Assembly (NCBI RefSeq): GCF_003298505.1
Contig: NZ_QNGB01000019.1
Coordinates: 1-64,000, forward strand
Reading direction: 5' to 3'
DNA length: 64,000 nt
Origin: Roseovarius sp. TE539
Lineage (GTDB): Bacteria > Pseudomonadota > Alphaproteobacteria > Rhodobacterales > Rhodobacteraceae
Shown: positions 49,388 to 59,136 of the stretch, piece by piece
Numbering within the stretch: position 1 is the stretch's first letter
Layout: each line of letters starts with the position of its first letter
The notes under the pieces: generated by a model
Told to the model about the DNA's origin: nothing
Databases searched by the model: none
Seen by the model: only the letters and a program-made list of their open reading frames with translations
Position numbers and translations under genes: made by a program

Positions 49388-51660
49388 ACTGCCTCCTTGT
49401 CCTCGTCCTCTCGGTCGGCCGCGGGTTCACGAAGGTGCAGCCGCACGACCGCCATCGCGCCCCGATGGGCCCCTTCCGCGAAGGGCGGCGCGTCCTCCAG
49501 CACCAGCGTGCCGCCATGTTCCTCGATGATCTTGCGCACGATCGGCAGGCCCAGCCCGGTGCCGCTGGCGCGGGTGGTCACATAGGGTTCGAACAGGCGG
49601 GCACGATCCTCCGGCAGGCCAATGCCATTATCGGCGATGCGCAGTTCCGCCTGCCCGTTCACGACAGCGCAGGAAATCCGGATCTCGGGCTGGAATCCCT
49701 CGGGCGACTTACCTTTTTCCTTAATTGTCTCAATTGCCTCTCCGGCATTCTTGATCAAGTTGGTGAGGGCCTGACTGATCATCGTGGCATCCACATCGGC
49801 CCATAACGGGGCGGTGCAGAAATCGGTCACGAAGCGAACCTCGGGCTGGCCCGATTCCTGCAGCGTGGCCGCCTCGCGCAGAAGTCGCGTCAGGCTTTCA
49901 GGCGCCTTTTCGGGTTCCGGCATGCGCGCAAACTTCGAGAATTCGTCCACGATCCGGCGCAGGTCATTGGTCTGCCGCACGATCACGTCGGTCAGATCGG
50001 CCAGATCGGCGGCGTCCGCCTCGTCCAGCTTGCGCGAGAACTTGCGCCGCGTGCGTTCCGCCGAAAGCTGGATCGGCGTCAGCGGATTCTTGATCTCGTG
50101 CGCGATCCGCCGCGCCACATCCCCCCATGCGGCCAGGCGTTGCGCACTGACCAGTTCGGTCACGTCGTCGAAGGCCACCACGTAGCCCTCGCGCCGGCCA
50201 TCATCTCCGCGCCGCGTGGACATCCGCACCAGAAGATGCTCCAAGCGCCCGGCCCGCGTCACCTTCACCTCCTCCTGGAGAAACCCGGTGCCGCCGGACC
50301 GCAACCGATTGAACAAAGGACCGAATTCCGGAACTGCCACCGACAGTTCCAGCGATTGCTGCTGCTCCTCCTCCTCCCAGGCCAGAAGCCGCTCGGCGGC
50401 CCTGTTCACGAACGCCACACGGCCGCGCGCATCCAGTCCGACAACCCCGGAGGACACCGAGCCGAGAACCGAATCGAACAATCGACGGCGGCGCTCGATC
50501 TGTTCGGTATTGGCCAGCAGCGTGGCGCGCTGCGCCTTGAGCTGCCGGGTCATCTGGTTGAAATAGCTGCCCAGCATGGCGATCTCGTCTTCGCCCTGGT
50601 CCTCGCGCACCTGCACGTCCAGATCTCCCGATCCCACGCGCTGCGCCGCACTGGTCAGGCGCCCCACCGGACGCGAGAGACGTTCGGCAAACCACAGGCC
50701 CAGCCATATCGCTGCAAGGATGAGGATCACCGCGAAGCCGAGGTAAAGAAGCCCGAACTCGAACAGCACCCGGCCCCGGTCGCTTTCGCGCTGCTGGTAG
50801 AAGCGCGCCGTCTCCTGGGTTTCGTCCAGCAGGTTCAGGATGGCGCCATCGACGTTGCGGCTGACATAGAGAAGCCGGTCGGGGAACGCCTCCAGCGGCA
50901 TCAGGGCGCGGAATTCGTTGTTGTCCCAGTCTTCGATCACCACAACGCCGTCCTCGATGGCGCGTTCGATCTGTGCGTCGCTCGGCGCCTCGTAGTCGAA
51001 GAGGTACGAACGTTCGCCGCGGGCACGGATCTCGCCGGTGCCGTCGATCACGAACGCCTCGCGCAGGCCACGCTGTATCTCGCGCTGTCCTTCCGACAAC
51101 ACCCGGCGGATGTCGCCATCGTCGATGAACACCGCGGCGCGCTTGGTGGCGTTGATGACCGAGGCCACGACCCGCGCGTCGGTGATCAGATCGCGGCGGT
51201 GTTCTTCCTCATAAGCCTTGGCGGCGGCCACGGAGTTGCTGACGACGCGCCCCACCCGGTCCGAGAACCACGCCTCGAGCCCCATGTTCACCGACAATGT
51301 GGCAAAAACCGCCACCGTCACCGTGGGCGCCAGCGCCATCACGGTGAAGACCCCGGTCAGCCGCAGATGCAGCCGCGATCCTGCCGAGCGTTTGCGCCGC
51401 GCCGCGATCATCTGGGCCACGCGCTGCAGCACCAGTGCCGCGATCACGATGACATAGACAAGGTCCGCCAGCAGCACCATGCGCAGGCCCTGCGACGCGC
51501 TGCCCTGGTCGAGCGGCCCCATGGCCAGGAATGTCAGAAGCGCCAGGACCGGGCCCAGAATCACCAGCCCCAAGGTCACCACGGTCTGGACGCGGCGCCG
51601 TTTGCGCAGCCGCAACAACCTTTCCCATGACAATCTGCGTGTTCCGGTTGCCACCGGCAT
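49384..51660 (-). CDS. ntrY: Nitrogen regulation sensor histidine kinase NtrY
   Basis: A 758-residue membrane sensor with several N-terminal membrane segments, a periplasmic/CACHE-like region, a HAMP domain (AERLSRPVGRLTSAAQRVGSGDLDVQV), PAS, and the kinase core with His521 in [13 protein letters not shown]. The ATPase domain has the N box NLIKNAGEAIE and G boxes. The ATG at 51660 has a strong AAGGAG site; a longer frame starts at 51738. Confidence 0.93.
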   Translation of the reverse strand: MPVATGTRRLSWERLLRLRKRRRVQTVVTLGLVILGPVLALLTFLAMGPLDQGSASQGLRMVLLADLVYVIVIAALVLQRVAQMIAARRKRSAGSRLHLRLTGVFTVMALAPTVTVAVFATLSVNMGLEAWFSDRVGRVVSNSVAAAKAYEEEHRRDLITDARVVASVINATKRAAVFIDDGDIRRVLSEGQREIQRGLREAFVIDGTGEIRARGERSYLFDYEAPSDAQIERAIEDGVVVIEDWDNNEFRALMPLEAFPDRLLYVSRNVDGAILNLLDETQETARFYQQRESDRGRVLFEFGLLYLGFAVILILAAIWLGLWFAERLSRPVGRLTSAAQRVGSGDLDVQVREDQGEDEIAMLGSYFNQMTRQLKAQRATLLANTEQIERRRRLFDSVLGSVSSGVVGLDARGRVAFVNRAAERLLAWEEEEQQQSLELSVAVPEFGPLFNRLRSGGTGFLQEEVKVTRAGRLEHLLVRMSTRRGDDGRREGYVVAFDDVTELVSAQRLAAWGDVARRIAHEIKNPLTPIQLSAERTRRKFSRKLDEADAADLADLTDVIVRQTNDLRRIVDEFSKFARMPEPEKAPESLTRLLREAATLQESGQPEVRFVTDFCTAPLWADVDATMISQALTNLIKNAGEAIETIKEKGKSPEGFQPEIRISCAVVNGQAELRIADNGIGLPEDRARLFEPYVTTRASGTGLGLPIVRKIIEEHGGTLVLEDAPPFAEGAHRGAMAVVRLHLREPAADREDEDKEAV

Positions 51661-51753
51661 CCCCCGCTCCTTTGTGGCGCCGCTCAAACGCACCGCAAGA
51701 TACAGTGGACCGCGGCGCGACTGCACCCTTTCGGCCACAGGTCTGTTGCCGGT

Positions 51754-53121
51754 TTACATCAACTTCCGCCGCCGTGTCACGCGAATATCAAGATCGCGGA
51801 TCTTCTTGCGCAGGGTATTGCGATTGATTCCCAGGAGGTCGGCACACTTGGCCTGATTGCCTCCTGTCGCATCGAGCGCAATCTCGATCAGCGGCAGTTC
51901 CATTTCGCGCAGGATGCGCCCGTAAAGCCCCGGCGGCGGCAGCATGTCGCCATGCAGATCGAAGTAGCGCTGCAGGTGGCGCGCAACCGAGTCGGCCAGC
52001 CGCTCGCCCTCGGCCTGTCCCAGCACCGGCGCCACCTCGGGCTGGTTGCCAAGCGCCGCTTCGACCTCGCTTCGGGTGATCTCGTCGCCGCGCGCTGTCA
52101 GGCCCAGCCGGCGCACGGTATTTTCCAGCTGACGCACATTGCCCGGCCAGCTATAGGCGCGCATCAGTTCCAGCGCCTCGTCAGTGACCTGCCGCGGCCC
52201 GCCGCCGTCACGCTCGGCACGGGCGAGGAAATGAGAGGCCAGAAGGCCGATGTCATCCACCCGCTCGCGCAGCGGTGGCACCTCGATCGTGGCGCCGCCC
52301 AGCCGGTAATACAGATCGTCGCGCAACCCCGCCTCGCGCGGCGCCGTGGCAAGCCGCCCCTGCCCGGTGGCCATGAACCGCGGGACGTGATCACCCGGCG
52401 CATCCATCATCCGGACCACGCGGCCCTGCGCGTCGCTGTCCAGATCCGCAACTTCATCCAGGACGATGGTGCCGCCGCGTGCCCGCGCCATTACCCGCGC
52501 CGGTCCTTCAAGATCGGCCAGATCAGCCGGGGTGACAGTTATGAAGGGCAGAGTGCGCCGGTCCGAGAAATCATGGATCGCCCGCGCGATCAGCGATTTT
52601 CCGGTGCCGGATTCGCCGGTGACCAGAACCGGCATGTCGGTGTTCATCAGCCGCGCCACCACCCGGTAAAGCCCCTGCATCGCCGGAGTCTGCCCCACCA
52701 GCGGCAGGTCGTCGGGACGGTCCGCCTCGTCGGGTCCCGGGCTTTTGCGGACCGAACGACGGCTTTCAAGGGCCCGCGCGGTGCGCTTCATCAGATCCGG
52801 CAGGTCGAAGGGCTTGGGCAGGTAATCGAACGCCTCGGCCTCGGCGGCCTGTATGGCCGTCATGATGGTGTTCTGCGCGGAAATCACGATCACCGGCATG
52901 CCGGGGCGATCCGCACCGATGCGGGGCAGCATTTCCAGCCCGTTGCCATCCGGCATCACCACGTCCGAAATGACGACATCGCCACGCCCCTCCCCGATCC
53001 AGCGCATCAGCGTGGTCAGCGACGAGGTGGCATGTACCCGGCAACCCGCCCGCGTCAACGCCTGCGTCAGAACCGTGCGGATCGTGCGGTCGTCATCGGC
53101 GACCAGAACCGTGCCATCCAT
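51754..53121 (-). CDS. ntrC: Nitrogen regulation response regulator NtrC
   Basis: A 455-residue activator: receiver (Asp53 phospho-site), AAA+ domain with Walker A GESGTGKS (169-176), and a Fis-like DNA-binding end ([23 protein letters not shown]). The region between Walker A and Walker B (about 200-216) is shortened and lacks GAFTGA. This is known for Rhodobacter NtrC, which activates the sigma70 holoenzyme. The start overlaps the ntrB stop (TGATG). Confidence 0.93.
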   Translation of the reverse strand: MDGTVLVADDDRTIRTVLTQALTRAGCRVHATSSLTTLMRWIGEGRGDVVISDVVMPDGNGLEMLPRIGADRPGMPVIVISAQNTIMTAIQAAEAEAFDYLPKPFDLPDLMKRTARALESRRSVRKSPGPDEADRPDDLPLVGQTPAMQGLYRVVARLMNTDMPVLVTGESGTGKSLIARAIHDFSDRRTLPFITVTPADLADLEGPARVMARARGGTIVLDEVADLDSDAQGRVVRMMDAPGDHVPRFMATGQGRLATAPREAGLRDDLYYRLGGATIEVPPLRERVDDIGLLASHFLARAERDGGGPRQVTDEALELMRAYSWPGNVRQLENTVRRLGLTARGDEITRSEVEAALGNQPEVAPVLGQAEGERLADSVARHLQRYFDLHGDMLPPPGLYGRILREMELPLIEIALDATGGNQAKCADLLGINRNTLRKKIRDLDIRVTRRRKLM

Positions 53122-54209
53122 CAGTCTTGCTCCTCTTGATTGTCGGATGCCCGTGACAGCGATATGCGGAACACGGTGCGGCCCGGGACCGAACTGACGG
53201 AAATCCATCCGCCGATCTCGGAAATGATCTTGGCCGCCAGCGCCAGGCCCAGGCCCGTACCGTTCTCGCGTCCTGAAACGAAGGGCTCGAAAATGTTACC
53301 GGCGATTTCGGCCGGCAGTCCGGGCCCGTCGTCGATCACCTCGATCTGAAGTGGCAGCGCGCGGCCGGTGCCGTCATCGCGGCGCACCCTCAGCGACTGC
53401 TCGTAGTAGCTGCGCAGACGGATTGTGCCACCCGTGTCACCTGCGGCCTCGGCGGCATTCTTCAACAGGTTCAGGATCACCTGCAGCAGCTGGTCGGGAT
53501 CACCCCATGCCAGCGGCAGCGAGGGATCGTAATCCTCCATCACGGTCATGTCCGCGGCGAAGCCAACCACGGCCGAACGGCGCGCCCGGTCCAGAACGTC
53601 ATGGATGTTGACCGCCTGCATCTCCGGGGCGTTGATATTGCCGAACTGCTCAACCCGCTCCAGCAGGGCCACGATGCGCCGCCCTTCGCTGACGATGAGG
53701 TCGGTCAGTTCCAGGTCATCCGCACCGAGGTTCATCGACAGAAGCTGCGCCGCGCCGGTGATCCCGGCCAGAGGGTTCTTGATCTCGTGGGCCAGCATCT
53801 CGGCCATGCCGATGGCGGATTTGGCCGCGGACCGGACAGAATGGCTCTGGGAAACGCGGCCGGCCAGTTCACGCGGCGAGATCAGCAGGATCATCTGCCC
53901 GTCACCGCCCGACACCGGCGCGATCTGAAGGTTGCACTGCATCGGCGCCCGTTCGCCGGTGCCCACGTCCACGTCGTTGACGAACAGCGGAGCCTTGTTG
54001 CGACGGGCCCTATCAAGAGCGCCCTCCATCGGCGCATCGACCATCACCTGATCCCACACCGGCAGACCGATCACGGCCCGCGCCGAGGCGTTGAGGAACC
54101 CTTCGGCGGCCGGGTTCAGCCCTGCGATGCGATCACGCGCGTCCAGAAGCAGCGCCGGAACCGGCAACGATGTCCAGATCGCCTCGTCCGAAGTCAAAGC
54201 CACGTTCAT
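53121..54209 (-). CDS. ntrB: Nitrogen regulation sensor histidine kinase NtrB
   Basis: A 362-residue soluble kinase/phosphatase with an N-terminal PAS domain ([28 protein letters not shown]), the phospho-His141 in [13 protein letters not shown], and an ATPase domain ([27 protein letters not shown]). It transfers phosphate to NtrC under PII control. The ATG at 54209 overlaps the dusB stop by ATGA; eight further codons upstream are less likely. Confidence 0.93.
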   Translation of the reverse strand: MNVALTSDEAIWTSLPVPALLLDARDRIAGLNPAAEGFLNASARAVIGLPVWDQVMVDAPMEGALDRARRNKAPLFVNDVDVGTGERAPMQCNLQIAPVSGGDGQMILLISPRELAGRVSQSHSVRSAAKSAIGMAEMLAHEIKNPLAGITGAAQLLSMNLGADDLELTDLIVSEGRRIVALLERVEQFGNINAPEMQAVNIHDVLDRARRSAVVGFAADMTVMEDYDPSLPLAWGDPDQLLQVILNLLKNAAEAAGDTGGTIRLRSYYEQSLRVRRDDGTGRALPLQIEVIDDGPGLPAEIAGNIFEPFVSGRENGTGLGLALAAKIISEIGGWISVSSVPGRTVFRISLSRASDNQEEQD

Positions 54210-55201
54210 GCCGCGGCGCTCCGGCCTTCGCAAAGCGCATCGGGAAGCGCCCGCAGTACCCGTTCCGGACAGGTCTCGGTCAGGACCACGCGGCGAAGCG
54301 CCGCCGACGTGCCAGCCTCATCCATGTACCAGCCCAGATGCTTGCGCGCCACGCGCCCGCCCAGATCCGCGCCGTAGAAGGTCAGCATCGCCTCGTAATG
54401 CGCCGCCACCATCGCAGCGAAGGCGCCGCCGCGGGGGATCTCGGGGGCCGGAGCGCCAAACAGCTCGTGGGCGATACGCGCCGGCATCCACGGACGGCCC
54501 TGCGCGCCCCGCCCAACCATCACGCCGTCGGCGCCCGAACGGGCCATCGCCTGACGTGCCGTAGCGGAATCGATGATGTCGCCATTGGCCACGACCGGCA
54601 CCGAAACCGCCTCGCGCACCGCGCGGATCGCGGCCCAGTCGGCAGATCCCTTGTAGAACTGGCAGCGGGTGCGACCGTGGACGGTGATCATCGCCACGCC
54701 CGCATCTTCCGCCCGGCGCGCGATCGCGGGGGCGTTGAGCATCCCGTCATCCCAGCCCAGCCGCATCTTCAGCGTCACCGGAAGGTCCACCGCGCCAACA
54801 ACCGCCCCGATCAGGCGCAGGGCGCGGTCCGGATCGCGCATCAATGCCGCCCCGGCGGCGCCGACGCCGCTGCCGCTTGTGACCTTCTTGGCCGGACAGC
54901 CCATGTTGATGTCGATGATCCGCGCGCCCTGCCCGGCCACGCGGCGGGCCGCCTCTGCCATCCAGTGCGGCTCGCGCCCGGCAAGCTGCACCGCGGTGGC
55001 CTGCGCACCGGCCCCCAGTTCGGCGCGCTCGCGCACACCCGGCTTTGCCTGCACCATTTCCTGACTGGCCACCATCTCGCTGACCACCAGACCGGCGCCG
55101 AACTGCAGCACCAGATCGCGGAACGGGCGGTCGGTGATTCCCGCAAGCGGCGCCAGGAGCACCGGCGGCGCGATGCGGCGGTCTGAAAGCATGAGGGACA
55201 T
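54206..55201 (-). CDS. dusB: tRNA dihydrouridine synthase DusB (NifR3)
   Basis: A 331-residue FMN enzyme reducing specific uridines in tRNA. LAPLAGITDRPFR, the catalytic Cys in DINMGCPAKKV, TLKMRLGWDD and VHGRTRCQFYKGSADW are diagnostic. It is the first gene of the dusB-ntrB-ntrC-ntrY-ntrX unit. The 156-base region to ispDF is divergent and rather AT-rich, so it probably holds both promoters. Confidence 0.95.
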   Translation of the reverse strand: MSLMLSDRRIAPPVLLAPLAGITDRPFRDLVLQFGAGLVVSEMVASQEMVQAKPGVRERAELGAGAQATAVQLAGREPHWMAEAARRVAGQGARIIDINMGCPAKKVTSGSGVGAAGAALMRDPDRALRLIGAVVGAVDLPVTLKMRLGWDDGMLNAPAIARRAEDAGVAMITVHGRTRCQFYKGSADWAAIRAVREAVSVPVVANGDIIDSATARQAMARSGADGVMVGRGAQGRPWMPARIAHELFGAPAPEIPRGGAFAAMVAAHYEAMLTFYGADLGGRVARKHLGWYMDEAGTSAALRRVVLTETCPERVLRALPDALCEGRSAAA

Positions 55202-55357
55202 GTGATTAATCCTTGTGCGTTGTCGTGCTTGTATCGCGCACCCCGGAAAGACTCAATGTTCACACCGGATGAACAGCGCCACCAGCCATAATATGATTAA
55301 GAATTGTGCAATCTTGCCGCCATTGCACTCATCCCGGAGCCGGCGTAATCAGGGTCC

Positions 55358-56494
55358 ATGACAGACGCAGCGATCATTGTCGCCGCAGGCCGCGGGACCC
55401 GCGCCGGCGGCGCCCGGCCAAAGCAATGGCAGCCCGTGGCCGGCCAACGCATGACCGACCGCACCGTCGCCGCCTTCACGGCGCTGGAGCATATCGCCCG
55501 CGTCGTGCTGGTCCTGCACCCGGAAGATATGGAACTTTACACCGGGTCCGGCCGCGTAACCACCGTTGCCGGTGGTGCGACAAGGGCGCAATCGGTGCGC
55601 AACGGGCTTGAGGCGCTTGCCGATTCGGATGTTGACAGGGTGCTGATCCACGACGTGGCGCGCGCCTGCGTGACACCCGCCATGATAACCGGCATTCTTG
55701 GCGCAACCGTGCGGCGCGGCGCCCGAGCAGCGGCGCCGGCCCTGCCCGTCACCGATGCGCTCTGGCAGGGTGAGGATGGCCGCGTGACAGGCACGCGGGA
55801 TCGGACCGGGCTGTACCGCGCGCAAACGCCTCAGGTCTTCGACTTCGCGGCGATCCTCGCCGCTCACCGCGCCCATGACGGGCAAGCCGCCGATGACGTC
55901 GCCGTGGCCCGCGCTGCCGGCCTGCAGGTGGAGATCCTGCCGGGCGATGAGAACAACCTTAAGATCACCACGGCGGCGGATTTCGCCCGAGCCGAGAAAA
56001 TCATCCGGGGACGCATGGATATACGCACGGGCACAGGGTTCGATGTTCACCGCTTCGGGCCGGGCGACCGGATCACGCTCTGCGGGGTCGACATCCCCCA
56101 TGACCGCGCCCTGCAGGGCCATTCGGATGCCGATGTGGGCATGCACGCGCTCAGCGATGCGATTTACGGCGCGCTCGGCATGGGCGATATCGGCCACCAT
56201 TTCCCGCCGTCGGATCCTCAATGGAAGGGCGCCGCCAGCGACGTTTTCCTGAGCCATGCCGCCGGGCTGGTACAGAACGCCGGCTTTGTGATCGCCAACA
56301 TGGATGTCACGCTTATCTGTGAACGGCCCAGGGTCGGGCCCCATGCGGGGGAGATGCGCGCCGCACTGGCGCGGATCGCCGGGGTCGACGCGGGGCGTGT
56401 CTCGGTCAAGGCCACCACCACCGAAGGGCTGGGTTTTGCCGGCCGCGCCGAAGGCATCGCGGCACAGGCCGTGGTGACACTGGTGACATCATGA
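55358..56494 (+). CDS. ispDF: Bifunctional MEP pathway enzyme IspDF
   Basis: A 378-residue fusion for isoprenoid precursor synthesis. IspD (2-C-methyl-D-erythritol 4-phosphate cytidylyltransferase) covers about 1-215, with [19 protein letters not shown]; IspF (2-C-methyl-D-erythritol 2,4-cyclodiphosphate synthase) begins near residue 220, with the zinc motif GFDVHRF and [11 protein letters not shown]. Fused forms are common in alphaproteobacteria. It overlaps pgpA (ATGA). Confidence 0.96.
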   Translation: MTDAAIIVAAGRGTRAGGARPKQWQPVAGQRMTDRTVAAFTALEHIARVVLVLHPEDMELYTGSGRVTTVAGGATRAQSVRNGLEALADSDVDRVLIHDVARACVTPAMITGILGATVRRGARAAAPALPVTDALWQGEDGRVTGTRDRTGLYRAQTPQVFDFAAILAAHRAHDGQAADDVAVARAAGLQVEILPGDENNLKITTAADFARAEKIIRGRMDIRTGTGFDVHRFGPGDRITLCGVDIPHDRALQGHSDADVGMHALSDAIYGALGMGDIGHHFPPSDPQWKGAASDVFLSHAAGLVQNAGFVIANMDVTLICERPRVGPHAGEMRAALARIAGVDAGRVSVKATTTEGLGFAGRAEGIAAQAVVTLVTS

Positions 56495-56988
56495 ACCTGA
56501 CCCGACTCATCACCACCTTCTGCGGCGTCGGCCTTCTGCGTCCCGCACCGGGGACATGGGGCGCGTTGGCGGCGCTTCCCGTGGCCTGGGCCCTGCATGT
56601 CCTCGGCGGATTCCCCCTGATGGTCGCGGCAACCGCGCTGGTGGCGGTGCTCGGCACATGGGCCACCGAACAGGAAATCGCCAAACGCGACGACAAGGAT
56701 CCCCCCGAGATCGTCATCGACGAAGTGCTGGGCCAGTGGATCGCGCTGTCGCCGGTCTCGGCCGGAGCATGGTTTGCTGGTGCCAATGTCCTGGCGCTCT
56801 GGCCGGGTTGGATCGCGGCCTTTGTCCTGTTCCGGCTCTTCGACATTCTCAAGCCCGGGCCGGTGGGACGTGCCGACCGGATGGGCGGCGTCCGCGGGGT
56901 GATGCTGGACGATGTGATCGCCGGTATCTTCGCCGCGCTTGGGGTGGCGGCGCTTGCCGCGTTGTCGCACGGGGTGATGGGCCGATGA
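56491..56988 (+). CDS. pgpA: Phosphatidylglycerophosphatase A
   Basis: A 165-residue membrane phosphatase that makes phosphatidylglycerol from its phosphate. The conserved DEVLGQW and [17 protein letters not shown] are present with about three membrane segments. It lies between ispDF and cinA with four-base overlaps on both sides. Confidence 0.93.
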   Translation: MNLTRLITTFCGVGLLRPAPGTWGALAALPVAWALHVLGGFPLMVAATALVAVLGTWATEQEIAKRDDKDPPEIVIDEVLGQWIALSPVSAGAWFAGANVLALWPGWIAAFVLFRLFDILKPGPVGRADRMGGVRGVMLDDVIAGIFAALGVAALAALSHGVMGR

Positions 56989-57461
56989 CCGTGGCGGAGA
57001 TCCTCGATCTTGCCCGCGGCCGCGGCGTTATGATCGCCACCGCCGAAAGCTGCACAGGCGGCATGGTGGCGGCCGCCCTGACCGACGTGGCCGGATCCTC
57101 GGCGGTGGTCGAGCGCGGCTTCGTGACCTATTCCAACCGCGCCAAGACCGAGATGCTGGGCGTATCGCCCGACACTCTGGCCGCGCAGGGCGCCGTCTCC
57201 GAGGCGGTCGCGCGGGAGATGGCCGCGGGTGCGCTGGAGCATTCGGAAGCGCAGCTCGCGGTGTCGATCACCGGGGTCGCCGGCCCCGGCGGATCCGCGA
57301 ACAAGCCCGAGGGCCGGGTCTGTTTCGGGCTGGCCATGACCGGCAAGGCCACGACGGCCTCGACCGAGGAATTCGGCGCCCTTGGCCGCGACAGGGTCCG
57401 CGCGCTTTCGCGCGATCACGCGCTGGCCCTTCTGGCGGACGCGCTTTCGCAGAGCGGTTGA
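56985..57461 (+). CDS. CinA-family nicotinamide-nucleotide amidohydrolase (PncC)
   Basis: A 158-residue protein containing only the CinA C-terminal domain. [13 protein letters not shown] (18-30) holds the catalytic Ser, and [19 protein letters not shown] and VCFGLA follow. It deamidates NMN in pyridine nucleotide salvage. The start at 56985 overlaps pgpA; the long upstream frame from 56556 lies in the wrong frame of pgpA. Confidence 0.92.
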   Translation: MTVAEILDLARGRGVMIATAESCTGGMVAAALTDVAGSSAVVERGFVTYSNRAKTEMLGVSPDTLAAQGAVSEAVAREMAAGALEHSEAQLAVSITGVAGPGGSANKPEGRVCFGLAMTGKATTASTEEFGALGRDRVRALSRDHALALLADALSQSG

Positions 57462-57588
57462 GCGGCCCGCCGAGGCACGGCATCCTCGACCCTGCGAACC
57501 CGTCTTGCCAGAAATGAGGCCTTATGGCATTTAAACTCGAACAGGTTGTGCGCCCGTGTGCGGGAAAGCAACGTCTCGGAGGGCGCGA

Positions 57589-58293
57589 GTGACGCAGTTC
57601 TTGGACACGAGCGTCTATGACTGGGCCGGTTATGCCGGTGTTGCCATCTACCTTGGGGCGTATATCGCTCTGCAGCTCGGCCTCATACGCGGCACCGGCT
57701 ACCGTTATGCGACGCTCAACATGGTCGCGGCGATTTTCTTTCTGATCAGCCTGTATGCGGAATTCAACCTGGCCTCCGCGATCGTTCAGTCCTGTTGGGT
57801 GGTGATCAGCATCGTGGGGATCACGCGTGTCTTCCTGATCAATCATCGGCTGCGGTTCACCGACGAAGAGGCACGGCTTGTCAGGCGGGGTCTGCAGGAC
57901 ATGCCGAAACCGATGTCGCGCCGGTTTCTCAACGCTGGCGTATGGCGCGAGGTGCAGCCCGGGTTTGAGTTGACCAATGAGGGCGAACCGGTCTCGCAGC
58001 TGCACTTTCTTAGTGAGGGCAAGGCGGGCGTCTATTTCAACGACAGCATCGTCGCCGAGATCCGCGAGGGGTTCATCGGCGAGATGAACGTGATGGAAAG
58101 CGGCCCCGCATCCGCCACCGTACGGATCGAGACGCCGTCGCGCGTCTTTTCCGTGTCCGGCGACAACCTGCGCCGCATGAGCCGCTCCGACGCGGAATTC
58201 CGCGCCTTCCTCGATCAGCACCTTAATGCCGCGGTCAAGAGCAAACTGATCGAGGCGAATACCAAGATGACCCAGCCGCAAGCGGGCGAATGA
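57589..58293 (+). CDS. Membrane protein with cyclic nucleotide-binding-like domain
   Basis: A 234-residue protein with three N-terminal membrane segments (about 14-33, 41-60, 64-85; a CBU_0592/Popeye-like layout) and a C-terminal double-stranded beta-helix (about 105-215). The phosphate-binding cassette reads IGEMNVMESGPASATV; the usual Arg of the P-R-x-A-T-V motif is Ala, so cAMP binding is doubtful. The start is GTG at 57589 after GGAGGG. The stop overlaps the next small ORF. Confidence 0.75.
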   Translation: MTQFLDTSVYDWAGYAGVAIYLGAYIALQLGLIRGTGYRYATLNMVAAIFFLISLYAEFNLASAIVQSCWVVISIVGITRVFLINHRLRFTDEEARLVRRGLQDMPKPMSRRFLNAGVWREVQPGFELTNEGEPVSQLHFLSEGKAGVYFNDSIVAEIREGFIGEMNVMESGPASATVRIETPSRVFSVSGDNLRRMSRSDAEFRAFLDQHLNAAVKSKLIEANTKMTQPQAGE

Positions 58294-58601
58294 CGATCGG
58301 ACAGCGCAGTTCGGACCCCGTCCATGCCGCGCTTGCCGGCATTGTCCCGGCCGGGCTGACCGGGGCGGTCGGCATCGGGTTCGGACGCGGCGGCCTGGCC
58401 ATCAGTCCGGTAAGAGGGCTGCGCATCCCGCGCTCCGGCGCACCCGTGGGCGAGGTCGCAAACCATGCCGGCCCGCCGCCCGGCGCTGACGTGATTGCGG
58501 TAACCGAAGCGGTGGTGTACGGCGCCAGCACGGCATGCATGCGCGACAACATGGACAGGATCCGGAACGCGCCGCTTACCTGCACCGAATCGTCGCCGTG
58601 A
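58290..58601 (+). CDS. Doubtful small hypothetical ORF (103 aa)
   Basis: The ATG at 58290 overlaps the stop of the preceding gene (ATGA) and the frame has high third-position GC. It is Gly/Ala/Pro-rich (GFGRGGLAISP, HAGPPPGADVIAVTEAVVYGAS) and matches no family I know. The opposite strand (58235-58585) is open in a frame sharing its third positions, so codon statistics cannot choose between strands. Coupling favours the plus strand. Confidence 0.35.
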   Translation: MTIGQRSSDPVHAALAGIVPAGLTGAVGIGFGRGGLAISPVRGLRIPRSGAPVGEVANHAGPPPGADVIAVTEAVVYGASTACMRDNMDRIRNAPLTCTESSP

Positions 58602-58650
58602 CAACGGCCGAACGATTCGACCGGACCAACACGCCTCTGGGAGACCAGAC

Positions 58651-59031
58651 ATGACAGTCACCACCCTCCTGATCCTTCTCTTGCTCTTCCAGATAAAGCA
58701 CATGCTTGCGGATTTCGTCTGGCAGAGCGGATGGATGGTGCAAAACAAGGGCACCTACGGGCATCCGGGCGGGATCGCCCATGCCGGGCTGCACGGACTG
58801 CTGACGTTTCCGGTACTGATCTGGACGCCGATGATCGCTGCCGTGGCACTCGGTATCGCGGTGGTCGAATCGATCCTGCATTATCACATCGACTGGACCA
58901 AGGACCGGCTGCTGAGACAATCGGGCTGGACCCCTCAGGACAAGGGCTTCTGGACGCTGACGGGGCTCGATCAGTTCGCGCATCAGCTCACTTATGTGGC
59001 AATCCTCTGGGTGGCGCTGGCCCTGTTGTGA
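58651..59031 (+). CDS. DUF3307 family membrane protein
   Basis: A 126-residue protein with three or four membrane segments. LFQIKHMLADFVWQ at the start, HAGLHGLLTFP, HYHIDWTKDRLLR and DQFAHQLTY at the end are the DUF3307 landmarks, with several conserved His. Function unknown. GGGAG stands 8 bases before ATG. It is a single gene between the cyclic-nucleotide-like protein and the type I secretion genes. Confidence 0.85.
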   Translation: MTVTTLLILLLLFQIKHMLADFVWQSGWMVQNKGTYGHPGGIAHAGLHGLLTFPVLIWTPMIAAVALGIAVVESILHYHIDWTKDRLLRQSGWTPQDKGFWTLTGLDQFAHQLTYVAILWVALALL

Positions 59032-59136
59032 CAATCTCGCCCCGAACGCCCCACCTTTTCAGAGCAAGATTATGTTTTGGTTGACTTTTGATTCGGGCCG
59101 CCGCAGCGTCAACATGGTTGCCTTGGGGATGATTTT

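Noticed and set aside
59075-59095. TTGACTTTTGATTC upstream of the TolC-like gene as an FNR box
   Set aside because: The right half-site is GATTC rather than ATCAA, so only one half matches.
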